From Deltaproteobacteria bacterium (GTDB lineage Bacteria > Chloroflexota > Dehalococcoidia > Dehalococcoidales > BS750m-G39): DNA of 7,441 bases. Within the stretch, counting starts at the first letter, position 1, and each line of letters starts with the position of its first letter. This document shows, piece by piece, positions 1-6,595 of the stretch. Below the pieces are notes generated by a model. The model was given only the letters and a program-made list of their open reading frames with translations, made no database searches and was not told the DNA's origin. Position numbers and translations under genes: made by a program. The DNA lies in assembly GCA_013202445.1 (NCBI GenBank), contig JABMRW010000113.1, positions 1-7,441 of the forward strand, in the 5' to 3' direction.

Positions 1-30
1 CTGATACTTCGACCATATTATTTTAATAAT

Positions 31-60
31 TTGACCTCCGATAAGTTTGAAGGCTATACT
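31..60 (+). promoter_or_regulatory. Candidate distal promoter (P1) of the dehydrogenase/CoA-transferase operon
   Basis: TTGACC at 31-36 and TATACT at 55-60 are separated by 18 nt. Each hexamer matches the sigma70 consensus at five of six positions. An AT-rich inverted repeat (ATTATT-TT-AATAAT, 17-30) lies directly upstream and could act as an UP-like element or operator. The -10 overlaps a near-tandem 8-mer (GCTATACT/GCTATATG, 53-68). If used, it would give a leader of roughly 180 nt carrying the hairpin at 133-149. Called by eye from consensus only. Confidence 0.45.
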
Positions 61-132
61 GCTATATGGTCAGGGCGAAGGCAAGCTTAAAAGTTCTGCC
101 TATTGTACGGTACCGCCCACCATGAAGCTAGA

Positions 133-149
133 AGGTCTGCGTCAGACCT
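133..149 (+). other. Perfect 7-bp hairpin in the operon leader
   Basis: AGGTCTG-CGT-CAGACCT is a perfect inverted repeat with a 3-nt loop. It sits between the two promoter candidates and is followed by CTTGGTTATTG, with no clear U-run. It could be a terminator for an upstream gene, an attenuator for transcripts from P1, or a protein-binding palindrome. The missing T-tract argues against a standard intrinsic terminator. Confidence 0.4.
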
Positions 150-157
150 CTTGGTTA

Positions 158-186
158 TTGAGCAAAAAATTGCCGCCGAATATATA
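158..186 (+). promoter_or_regulatory. Candidate proximal promoter (P2) of the dehydrogenase/CoA-transferase operon
   Basis: TTGAGC at 158-163 and TATATA at 181-186 are separated by exactly 17 nt. Each hexamer matches the sigma70 consensus at about four of six positions. Transcription would start near 193 and give a leader of about 58 nt before the ATG at 251. It lies downstream of the 133-149 hairpin, so that hairpin would affect only transcripts from P1. Weaker hexamers than P1, but better spacing. Confidence 0.35.
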
Positions 187-250
187 TAGCTGCACCGCCC
201 GGAACTTATGAAATATTTGATAAAGCAACGACAAATTATAGGAGGGTACC

Positions 251-1291
251 ATGAAAGTCGCAGTGTATGAAGGAGTAAGATCCATCAGGTTGCAGGAGCG
301 GCCAAAGCCAAAGGCCGCCCCCGGCGAGGTAATTGTCAAAATAAAGTATTGTGGTATCTGCGGCACCGATGTCCACGCCTATCTGCACGAAGGGCTGCTA
401 CAGCCGGGGCTGATCCTGGGCCATGAGAATGTGGGTACTATAGACGAGATAGGGGAGGGGGTCGAAGGATGGAAGCTGGGTGAGCGCGTGGTGGCCGGCC
501 CTCCCGGACTGTGTGGGGAATGCTACTATTGCAAGCATGGATATCCCACCCTTTGTGAGACCGGCTTCAGCCGGACCAACGGACTCGCCCCGGGCCACGA
601 CGGCGGCATGGCGGAGTATATGAGGGTGCGCGAGCCGAAGACCATGCTGCACAGGATTCCCGATGAGGTCCCCTCTGAGGATGCGGTTCTCGTTGATATA
701 ATGGCTGTTGGCCTCCGTGGGATACTGCAGTCCAAGTTCAAGCTGGGCGACAATGTGGTGGTCGTAGGCGCCGGGGCTATCGGCCTGTGTGTAGTACAGT
801 GGCTGAAACTGGGCGGGGCGAGGCATATTACCGTCATCCAGCCTTCTCAGAAGAAACGGGAGTTCGCACTCAAGCTCAGTGCTGATGTGGGCCTGAATCC
901 GCTAGAGGAAGGCGCCGCTATAAGGGAGAAGGTTATGGCCCTGTATGGCGGTATTGGCGCTGACATTGTCTACGAATGTGCCGGTACCAACCCGGCGATT
1001 AAGACGTCTCTGGAACTCACCAAAAGCGGCGGCCAGGTGATGCTCCTCGGCGTAAACGAGGAGGAGACGCCCTTCGTAGAGGCACTGCTCATTCAGCGGG
1101 AAACAGAGATTAAGACCTCTCTTGCCTATGGTGAGGATGAAATTCGCCTGTGCCTTGATTTCCTGGCACAGCGCAGGTTCAAAACCGAGGGAATGGTATC
1201 GGATATTATAGGCCTTGATGATATTGTGGAGAAGGGATTTGAAAGGCTGGCGTCAACCAAGGGCCTGGTAAAGGTCCTTCTTGCCCCGTAG
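251..1291 (+). CDS. Zinc-dependent medium-chain dehydrogenase (alcohol/polyol/threonine dehydrogenase-like)
   Basis: This 346-aa protein is a full-length member of the zinc-containing medium-chain dehydrogenase/reductase family, which oxidises alcohols or reduces carbonyls with NAD(P) in the cytoplasm. The N-terminal GroES-like catalytic domain carries GICGTD with catalytic zinc ligand C37, and GHE with H58 and E59. A complete structural-zinc lobe follows (C88, C91, C94, C102). The Rossmann domain starts near residue 168 with GAGAIG at 173-178. At the end of the second beta strand, where NAD-dependent members usually have Asp, there is Q197, followed by K201, K202 and R203. This hints at NADP use, by inference. 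The start is supported by TAGGAGG five bases before the ATG. It is first in an operon with two CoA-transferase genes 23 nt downstream, so it probably handles a hydroxy acid, an alcohol or the matching carbonyl in the same pathway. Substrate unknown. Confidence 0.9.
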   Translation: MKVAVYEGVRSIRLQERPKPKAAPGEVIVKIKYCGICGTDVHAYLHEGLLQPGLILGHENVGTIDEIGEGVEGWKLGERVVAGPPGLCGECYYCKHGYPTLCETGFSRTNGLAPGHDGGMAEYMRVREPKTMLHRIPDEVPSEDAVLVDIMAVGLRGILQSKFKLGDNVVVVGAGAIGLCVVQWLKLGGARHITVIQPSQKKREFALKLSADVGLNPLEEGAAIREKVMALYGGIGADIVYECAGTNPAIKTSLELTKSGGQVMLLGVNEEETPFVEALLIQRETEIKTSLAYGEDEIRLCLDFLAQRRFKTEGMVSDIIGLDDIVEKGFERLASTKGLVKVLLAP

Positions 1292-1295
1292 AGCG

Positions 1296-1317
1296 AGGAG
1301 AGCAGCTGATTTTTATG
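1296..1317 (+). promoter_or_regulatory. Ribosome binding site with unusual spacing before the first CoA-transferase
   Basis: AGGAG at 1296-1300 is the only good Shine-Dalgarno match before the gene, but it lies 14 nt from the ATG at 1315. An in-frame CTG at 1306-1308 sits at a better 5-nt spacing and would add three residues (L/M, I, F). CTG starts are rare, so the ATG is kept. Coupling to the upstream stop at 1291 may help initiation. Confidence 0.4.
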
Positions 1318-2670
1318 GCAGAAAAGACTTGGGAAAACTATAAAGAAAAGAAACGTTCCAGGCCGCTACCATTAAAAGGTATCAGGGTACTTGAGGTATG
1401 CACTCTCATTCTGGGTCCTGCGGGGCCAGGCTTTCTGGCAATGATGGGTGCCGAAGTCATAAAGTGTGAGATCCCCCCCCTAGGGGATACCTGTCGTGAC
1501 ATGACCCCTTTTGGCTATTTATTCAAGGGTTACGGGCCGGTATTTACCCATAACAACCCCAATAAATACTGGCTGGGCCTGGATCTACATAATAGTGAAG
1601 CTAAGAAGGTATTCATGGAACTCGCCGCCAAGTCTGACATTATTGAAGAAAACCTCCGGCCGGGGGTGATGGAAAGCTGGAACGTTGGATACCGACAAAT
1701 CAAAGAGGTTAACCCCGGCATTATTTACATCGCCAAGAACGGCTTTGGCCAGTGGGGAAAATACGCCGCCGAAAACAGGCCTTCCAACGACGGCGCCTCT
1801 CAGGGATTTTCCGGATATGCCTGGATGTCCAGCTTCCCTGGCCAGCCGCCGCTTAAGAGCCGCATATACCCCTGCGACGACTACGGCGGACTGATGGGTG
1901 AGATGGCGGTACTGGCTGCCCTCCACTATCGGGAGAGGACTGGCAAGGGACAGTATATAGAGCTGTCACAGAGTGAAAACATTATGCGGGCAATGTCCTG
2001 GGTCTGGCCTTACCAGCAGATTACGGGCAAGACAGCCATGCCCGCCGGTAACCGGGACGTATCTATATGCCCCGCCGATACGTTCTACTGCGCCGACAGT
2101 GCTTTTGTGGCTATAGCCGCCCCCGCCCCGGAGGAATTCGGAGGCCTGTGCGCGGCTATGTGCAGGCCAGAGCTGGCCAGCGACCCCAGATTTAAAGACC
2201 ACCTCACTCGGCTTAAGGAAGATAATGCCACTGAAATTCTAAAAATCATCGCCGATTGGGCCAGAGCCAGGACCGCCGAAGAGATTGAAGAGATGGCGGA
2301 AAAGCACGGCTTCGCCGCGTCCCGCGTGTACACCGTCAAGGATGTGGCGGAAGATAGGCATTTCCAGGAGCGAGGCTTCATCACCAATGTCGATGACCCT
2401 CTCCTCGGTCAATACCACACCTATGAATTTCCGGTGATGATGTCCATGACACCGCCAAAGGTCAAGTGGTCAGTCAGGGCGGTAGGCTTTGACAACGAAT
2501 ATATAATGGCGCACCACCTGGGCAAAAGCGAGGACGAAATTAAGCAGCTATACGAATGCGGCGCCCTGGGCAAGTGGGCTGATGTGCCGGGACGCCGGCC
2601 GCCGGCTGACTGGGATGGTAAGGCCGGGCTCATCGTGGCGGGAGACGGCAAAGACAAGGAACAAAGGTAA
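1315..2670 (+). CDS. Family III (CaiB/BaiF) CoA-transferase, putative catalytic subunit
   Basis: This 451-aa protein belongs to the CaiB/BaiF family, whose members move CoA between carboxylic acids through an aspartyl-CoA thioester on an interlocked dimer. It shows RVLEV near the N-terminus, a GAEVIK...PPLGD element, and ENLRPGVM (family pattern ENF(R/K)PG). The core block around 183-215 contains CDDYGG followed by AALHYRERTGKGQ. Counting back 16 residues from the His of AALH gives D188, the position of the nucleophilic Asp in formyl-CoA transferase (GDSNTG). The active site therefore looks intact. The C-terminal tail GRRPPADWDG is basic and proline-rich. Its stop overlaps the start of a paralogous CoA-transferase (TAATG), suggesting coupled translation and a heteromeric enzyme, as in two-subunit family members such as BbsEF. 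Substrate unknown. A C8 run (1473-1480) does not break the frame. Confidence 0.88.
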   Translation: MAEKTWENYKEKKRSRPLPLKGIRVLEVCTLILGPAGPGFLAMMGAEVIKCEIPPLGDTCRDMTPFGYLFKGYGPVFTHNNPNKYWLGLDLHNSEAKKVFMELAAKSDIIEENLRPGVMESWNVGYRQIKEVNPGIIYIAKNGFGQWGKYAAENRPSNDGASQGFSGYAWMSSFPGQPPLKSRIYPCDDYGGLMGEMAVLAALHYRERTGKGQYIELSQSENIMRAMSWVWPYQQITGKTAMPAGNRDVSICPADTFYCADSAFVAIAAPAPEEFGGLCAAMCRPELASDPRFKDHLTRLKEDNATEILKIIADWARARTAEEIEEMAEKHGFAASRVYTVKDVAEDRHFQERGFITNVDDPLLGQYHTYEFPVMMSMTPPKVKWSVRAVGFDNEYIMAHHLGKSEDEIKQLYECGALGKWADVPGRRPPADWDGKAGLIVAGDGKDKEQR

Positions 2671-2684
2671 TGGACAAGGAACAA
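2653..2684 (+). repeat. 12-bp direct repeat across the CoA-transferase gene junction
   Basis: GACAAGGAACAA occurs at 2653-2664 and again at 2673-2684, a 20-bp period. The first copy encodes DKEQ at the C-terminus of the upstream protein and the second encodes DKEQ at the N-terminus of the downstream one, each in its own frame. Between them lie the TAA stop (2668-2670) and overlapping ATG (2670-2672). AAGGA in the first copy and AAAGG at 2663-2667 are the only Shine-Dalgarno-like sequences for the second gene. Confidence 0.7.
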
Positions 2685-4004
2685 GCCTGGTCAGACTGGA
2701 TAAAAGAGAGGGATGACCCCAGAATTGCCCACACCAGGCCCGAAGCCCTGGACGATATAACCGTGCTGGACTTGAGCCATAAAAGCTTCGCCGGGTGCTA
2801 CTGTTCCTCAATGCTATCTGAGTTTGGTGCTAAGGTCTTAAGAATAGAACCCCCGGAGGGTGATTTCATCAGAACCTGCACCCCTTACGGCATGCTCTAT
2901 AAGGGTGAAGGCCTCAACTACCTCACCGAGGGCAGAAACAAGTTTCATATTACCCTGGACCTCAAAAAGCCGGAGGGGAGAGAAATACTTAAAAGCCTGG
3001 TAGGCCAGGCTGATGTGCTCATAGAGACCTACAAGCCCGGCGTCATGGACGGGTGGGGTATCGGCTACGAGCAATTGAAAGAGATTAACCCAAAGCTGAT
3101 ATTTACCTCTATAACGGCTTACGGCCAGTTCGGCCCCATGAGTCAGAGCCGAATGCCAGACTACGATAATATAGCTCAGGCCAGGTCAGGAATACAGTCG
3201 GGCACAGGAGAGGTTATGCCCGAGGGCAAGGGCTATGATGAATATCCCTGGGCAGTCCCCACCAAGGCCGGCCCCTGGATAGGCTGGGCCCAGCCGGCAA
3301 CATTTATGGCGGTTGGCATTCTGGCCGCCCTGCACTGGCGGTGGATGACTGGAGAAGGACAGGCGCTGGACGTGGCCACTGCCGAAGCTTACGCCCGCTT
3401 TGACGACTACGCTGCATTGTGGTATGAGGGAGCCGGTGTCGTTGCTGAGCGCTTCGGCAGCATGGATACCGCCGCCTGGCTCTACTGCTTCGCCCCAACC
3501 AAGGACGGCGCCGTTTTCCTGGGCGGCTTAAGACTGGAGATGTGGCAGGCATTTGCCGACATGGTGGGAAAATGGGACGAGTGGGGAGCCGCCGATTGGA
3601 CGAACCTGACAGTCTTTACAGAAAAGGAGCAGCAATTGAAATGGGCGCCGCTGGTCTTTGCTGAGACACGTAAATACACCAACGAGGAACTGGTAAACAT
3701 GTCTATAGAATATGCCCAGAAGGGCCGCCTGGCCCCCATCACTCCGGTGGTGGCGCCGGTCTGTTCTCCCGAAGAAACCATGAAAGACGCCAACTGGTTG
3801 GACAGGGGGATTTTTACGCCGGTCAAAGACCCCGTTTATGGAGAGCTTATTGTAGCCCAGGCGCAGCACAAAATGTCAGAAACACCCGTAAGAACAAAAT
3901 GGGTGTGCCGCCCGGTGGGCTATAACAATGATCAGATCTATTCTGAGTATATGAACTTTGACGCAGCCAAGCTGGATGAACTGAAAAAAGCTGGGGTAAT
4001 TTAG
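2670..4004 (+). CDS. Family III (CaiB/BaiF) CoA-transferase paralogue lacking the catalytic Asp
   Basis: This 444-aa protein is a diverged tandem paralogue of the gene upstream, with matching landmarks throughout: TVLDLS near the N-terminus, GAKVLRIEPPEGD, a TPYGMLYKGEG stretch parallel to TPFGYLFKGYG, ETYKPGVMDGWGIGY, and AALHWRWMTGEGQ. The fold is clearly family III. Aligned on AALH, the nucleophilic Asp position is occupied by W206 (GWAQPAT), with A207 next to it and no nearby acidic substitute. It is therefore probably a non-catalytic or structural/substrate-binding partner of the upstream subunit. That is inferred from alignment by eye. The segment before the core block is longer than in the partner, with GEVMPEGKGYDEYPW inserted. 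The start overlaps the previous stop by one base (TAATG), indicating translational coupling and fixed stoichiometry. Family membership is secure; the loss of catalytic function is likely but not proven. Confidence 0.87.
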   Translation: MDKEQAWSDWIKERDDPRIAHTRPEALDDITVLDLSHKSFAGCYCSSMLSEFGAKVLRIEPPEGDFIRTCTPYGMLYKGEGLNYLTEGRNKFHITLDLKKPEGREILKSLVGQADVLIETYKPGVMDGWGIGYEQLKEINPKLIFTSITAYGQFGPMSQSRMPDYDNIAQARSGIQSGTGEVMPEGKGYDEYPWAVPTKAGPWIGWAQPATFMAVGILAALHWRWMTGEGQALDVATAEAYARFDDYAALWYEGAGVVAERFGSMDTAAWLYCFAPTKDGAVFLGGLRLEMWQAFADMVGKWDEWGAADWTNLTVFTEKEQQLKWAPLVFAETRKYTNEELVNMSIEYAQKGRLAPITPVVAPVCSPEETMKDANWLDRGIFTPVKDPVYGELIVAQAQHKMSETPVRTKWVCRPVGYNNDQIYSEYMNFDAAKLDELKKAGVI

Positions 4005-4005
4005 C

Positions 4006-4055
4006 CGACTTTCCGTCCGCTAAGTCGCCAAGACCTGTTCAGACCCGGCTGAATA
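4006..4055. terminator. Weak hairpins between convergent genes, possible bidirectional terminator
   Basis: The 60-bp gap between the convergent stops holds two small inverted repeats. CGACTT (4006-4011) pairs with AAGTCG (4022-4027). TTCAG (4038-4042) pairs with CTGAA (4049-4053) around ACCCGG and can extend by two base pairs (one a G-U) to 4036-4055. Neither has a U-run on either strand, so intrinsic termination is doubtful. They are the only candidates separating the two transcription units. Confidence 0.25.
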
Positions 4056-4064
4056 ACGCCTTAA

Positions 4065-5063
4065 CTAAAGCTCCCAGAAGCTATGCAGCTCCTGGAAATC
4101 GATCAAACCGTTCTCGGCCACGTTTTCAATCTCGATTCCAGCCTCAACGGCGGCCGCCACCGGATTAAGACCGCCCAGTTGAACAATGCCAATCCGGTTC
4201 AGGGCTACCGGAATCTGGCAGAGCGGCTCACTGGTATCGCCCACGGCATAGACACCGCCGATGCCCACCTCCTTGAGCAGGGCTACCTTCTCCTCGAAGA
4301 TTTCCCTGGCCGGCGCCAGTATCGTCCTGAAAACGCCCAGTATCTTGCCACTCCCCGTCCGGGAGGCTTCGTCAACGCTGGTCATCTTAGCCCGGACAAA
4401 CTGCTCGGAGGGGTCGACGGAGGTACCGGCATAGTCAATTATGGCCACAAATCGCCTCAGCTTGGAATTTCTGATTTCGAGCACGCCGCCAAACCTGAAT
4501 TCCATAGGGACGCCAGACTTTAGCAGCACACCATTAGTCACCACGCTGCAAACGGTGGCAAAGCCAATTTTCCCAGCGGGCACAACCGCTGCCCCCAGCT
4601 TCTCCCCCTCTGACGCCGTGGCCACCAGCTCACTTACGCAAATCCCGGCTTTAAAGGCGCCCTTCATCGCCAAAAGCGCCTTTTTAAACTTATCCTTATC
4701 AACAAGTGACGTATTTATGGGCAACCGGCCACTGCGCTTTTTGGGGTCGAAAGTGGTCTGGTAGGCCAGCATCTCCAGCTTCTCGCGCACAAAACCCAGG
4801 TGCTGCGGGGCTAAGGCCTCCTTAACCTCCTGCCGCCCTTTGGGAGTAATCATCCGCCCGTCCCGGCCGGCCGACTGGGTATAGCCGCGCTCGTCGGCTA
4901 TCCTCAGGTGATACCTCACCGCCCTCTCACTCAAGAAAACCCCCTCGCCCGCAAGCCGCCGGGCGATAGTGATTGACCCTAGTGGTTCTGATGACTCGCT
5001 TAAGATTTTCAGGATGGATATTAGCTTACCTTCGGCGTCGGAGCCGACAACCTGTTCCGCCAT
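4065..5063 (-). CDS. nrpR: NrpR-family nitrogen regulator (winged helix plus one NrpR effector domain)
   Basis: This protein of about 332 aa resembles NrpR, the repressor of nitrogen-assimilation genes in methanogenic archaea that releases DNA when 2-oxoglutarate is high. A winged-helix domain spans about residues 10-75, with recognition-helix-like SERAVRYHLRIADERGY at 45-61. A single NrpR/DUF128 domain follows from about 90 to the end, including ICVSELVATASEGEKLGAA and GKIGFATVCSVVTNGVL. Some methanogen NrpR proteins carry two effector domains; this has one. I chose the second ATG (5061-5063) because GGAG lies six bases before it. The first ATG at 5075 has its AGGGA directly abutting and would add MEKL. 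It follows glnA on the same strand behind amtB and glnK, so those genes are its likely targets. It has its own promoter candidate and may be autoregulated. The family call is firm; ligand and targets are inferred. Confidence 0.82.
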   Translation of the reverse strand: MAEQVVGSDAEGKLISILKILSESSEPLGSITIARRLAGEGVFLSERAVRYHLRIADERGYTQSAGRDGRMITPKGRQEVKEALAPQHLGFVREKLEMLAYQTTFDPKKRSGRLPINTSLVDKDKFKKALLAMKGAFKAGICVSELVATASEGEKLGAAVVPAGKIGFATVCSVVTNGVLLKSGVPMEFRFGGVLEIRNSKLRRFVAIIDYAGTSVDPSEQFVRAKMTSVDEASRTGSGKILGVFRTILAPAREIFEEKVALLKEVGIGGVYAVGDTSEPLCQIPVALNRIGIVQLGGLNPVAAAVEAGIEIENVAENGLIDFQELHSFWEL

Positions 5064-5097
5064 CAGCTTCTCCATTCCCTGCTAAAGATTTTCCAGT

Positions 5098-5126
5098 ATT
5101 ATAACACGCATAACCAAGAAAACGAA
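5098..5126 (-). promoter_or_regulatory. Extended -10 promoter candidate for nrpR
   Basis: On the minus strand TGTTATAAT gives a perfect -10 hexamer (5098-5103) with an extended TGN element. The -35 position at 17-nt spacing is poor (TTCGTT, 5121-5126), which an extended -10 can compensate. The predicted start near 5091 leaves a leader of under 30 nt to the chosen start codon. A TTGGTTAT octamer (5110-5117) lies in the spacer and resembles the boxes near glnA, so it is a candidate operator. Confidence 0.5.
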
Positions 5127-5231
5127 TAGCCCTCCGGCATTGCCTTCCGCCTTATGAGCCCTTGAAGCGGTTGGTAATGCGCAGCCTGCGGGCATCACCC
5201 AACTGCGGCATAGTGGCCCCCCTATCAGACT
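5104..5231. other. glnA-nrpR intergenic region
   Basis: Apart from the nrpR promoter elements, this region holds a TTGGTAAT octamer (+, 5171-5178). It also has an imperfect direct repeat (CTGCGGGCA near 5186 and CTGCGGCA near 5203) that can form only short stems. No hairpin with a U-run follows the glnA stop, so glnA transcripts may read into nrpR. No small gene was supported here. Confidence 0.35.
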
Positions 5232-6593
5232 TTATAATATGGGCAGGTATTTCTTCAGCTCGTATTCGGTTACCTGGGTACGATATTCGTTCCACTCTAT
5301 CTTCTTGTTCTCTATGAAGGCTGCGAAGACATGCTCGCCGAGCGCCTTACGTACGACTTCGCTGTTTTCTGCCAGATAAATGGCATCCTCCAGGTTGCCG
5401 GGCAGTGTCTCGATGTTTCGTTCCTTCCGTTCTTGCTCGCTCATTTCGTACACGTTTTCTTCCACCGGCTCCGGAGCCTGATAGCCTTTTTCAATTCCTT
5501 CCAGACCCGCGGCCAGCATTACGCTGAAGGTGAGGTAGGGATTGCAGGCCGGGTCGGGTGAACGGAACTCAATTCTCGTGGCCTTCTCGCGGCCGGGGCG
5601 GTACTCCGGCACGCGGACAAGGTCGGAGCGGTTGCGCCGCGCCCAGGAAAGGTAGACCGGAGCCTCGTAGCCGGGCACCAGCCGCTTGTAGGAGTTGACC
5701 CACTGGTTGCAGACGGCGGTAATCTCCGGGGCATGCTTGAGCAGACCGGCGATATAGCTCCTGGCTACCTTGGACAGATGGTATTCATCATCTTTATCAA
5801 AGAAGGCATTCCGTTCGCCCTTGAAAAGCGACTGGTGAACGTGCATGCCACTGCCGTTGATGCCGAAGACCGGCTTGGGCATGAAGGTGGCGTAAACCCC
5901 GTGCTTTAAGGCCACCTCCTTGACGATAAGGCGATAGGTCATGACGTTATCGGCCATAGTCAGGGCGTCGGTATACCTCATGTCAATCTCGTGCTGGCTG
6001 GGGGCGACCTCGTGGTGGGAATACTCGACGCCGATGCCCATTTCCTCGAGCATGAGCACCGTATCTTTCCTCATATCCACGGCGGCGTCGCGCGGGGTCA
6101 TGTCAAAGTAGCCGCCTTTGTCAAGAACTTTGGTCGTGGGTGAGGTGGGGTCTGCCTCGTTCTGCGCGAAGTAGAAATACTCCAACTCGGGGCCTACGTA
6201 GTAGGTATAACCCAGGTCGGCTGCCCGCTTAAGGTTCCTCTTGAGGACAAATCTGGGGTCACCCTCAAAAGGCTCACCCCCCGGCCTTAAGACATCGCAG
6301 AACATGCGGGCCACGGCGCGGTGCTCGCGCGGACGCCAGGGCAGCAGCTTGAAGGTATCCATATCGGGCATGGCCACCATATCGCTTTCGTCGATGCGGG
6401 CGAACCCCTGAATCGACGAACCGTCGAAACCCATGCCCTCTTCCAGGGCCCCTTCGAGCTCCTCAACGGTAATGGCAAAGCTCTTGAGCATCCCCAGGAT
6501 ATCGGTAAACCAGAGCCTGATGAACTTGACATCGTGCTCCTTGGCCATCTTCAGGACGTAGGCTTTACCTTCTTCCCTGCTCCTGTTTACCAT
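5232..6593 (-). CDS. glnA: Glutamine synthetase type I (alpha subgroup)
   Basis: This protein of 453 aa makes glutamine from glutamate, ammonium and ATP as a cytoplasmic dodecamer. Visible motifs, in order, are FTDILG (D31, ammonium-site Asp), FDGSS (56-60), GPELEYF (E136, E138) and HHEVAPSQHEID (E195, E202 metal ligands). These are followed by the ATP-site signature KPVFGINGSGMHVHQS (240-255, H251), the flap NSYKRLVPGYEAP (E310) and RIEFRSPDPACNPYL (R344). The C-terminal region lacks the NLYDLP adenylylation motif, placing it in the alpha group that is controlled by feedback and protein partners. R66 in GFARIDESDM and the Glu of IEW near the C-terminus match residues tied to glutamine feedback in the Bacillus enzyme. 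The start is the ATG at 6591-6593, since a GTG three codons upstream lies inside the Shine-Dalgarno. Its neighbours glnK, amtB and nrpR make a nitrogen-assimilation cluster. Confidence 0.97.
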   Translation of the reverse strand: MVNRSREEGKAYVLKMAKEHDVKFIRLWFTDILGMLKSFAITVEELEGALEEGMGFDGSSIQGFARIDESDMVAMPDMDTFKLLPWRPREHRAVARMFCDVLRPGGEPFEGDPRFVLKRNLKRAADLGYTYYVGPELEYFYFAQNEADPTSPTTKVLDKGGYFDMTPRDAAVDMRKDTVLMLEEMGIGVEYSHHEVAPSQHEIDMRYTDALTMADNVMTYRLIVKEVALKHGVYATFMPKPVFGINGSGMHVHQSLFKGERNAFFDKDDEYHLSKVARSYIAGLLKHAPEITAVCNQWVNSYKRLVPGYEAPVYLSWARRNRSDLVRVPEYRPGREKATRIEFRSPDPACNPYLTFSVMLAAGLEGIEKGYQAPEPVEENVYEMSEQERKERNIETLPGNLEDAIYLAENSEVVRKALGEHVFAAFIENKKIEWNEYRTQVTEYELKKYLPIL

Positions 6594-6595
6594 TG

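Noticed and set aside
1..90. Frame open from the window edge to a TAA at 88-90, possible end of an upstream gene
   Set aside because: It is only 29 codons, AT-rich unlike the neighbouring genes, shows no recognisable family features, and overlaps the best promoter match.
122..211. 29-codon leader ORF before the dehydrogenase
   Set aside because: No Shine-Dalgarno and no recognisable regulatory peptide pattern. Kept only as part of the leader observation.
398..837. Long antisense open frames opposite the dehydrogenase (142 and 103 codons)
   Set aside because: They lie entirely opposite a well-conserved enzyme, show low-complexity composition and no recognisable domain, and are explained by codon bias of the real gene.
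4083..4764. Plus-strand open frames opposite nrpR
   Set aside because: The NrpR-like protein on the minus strand is clearly the coding frame. The plus-strand products have no recognisable motifs or ribosome binding sites.
5064..5075. First in-frame ATG of nrpR at 5073-5075
   Set aside because: Its purine-rich AGGGA abuts the ATG, whereas the second ATG has GGAG at six bases. The first start remains possible and would add only four residues.
5104..5231. Intrinsic terminator after glnA
   Set aside because: Only 3-5 bp stems with long or impossible loops were found, and none is followed by a U-run.
5232..5520. Adenylylation control of glutamine synthetase
   Set aside because: A Tyr occurs in ENVYEMSEQER, but the NLYDLP context of adenylylated beta-type enzymes is absent.
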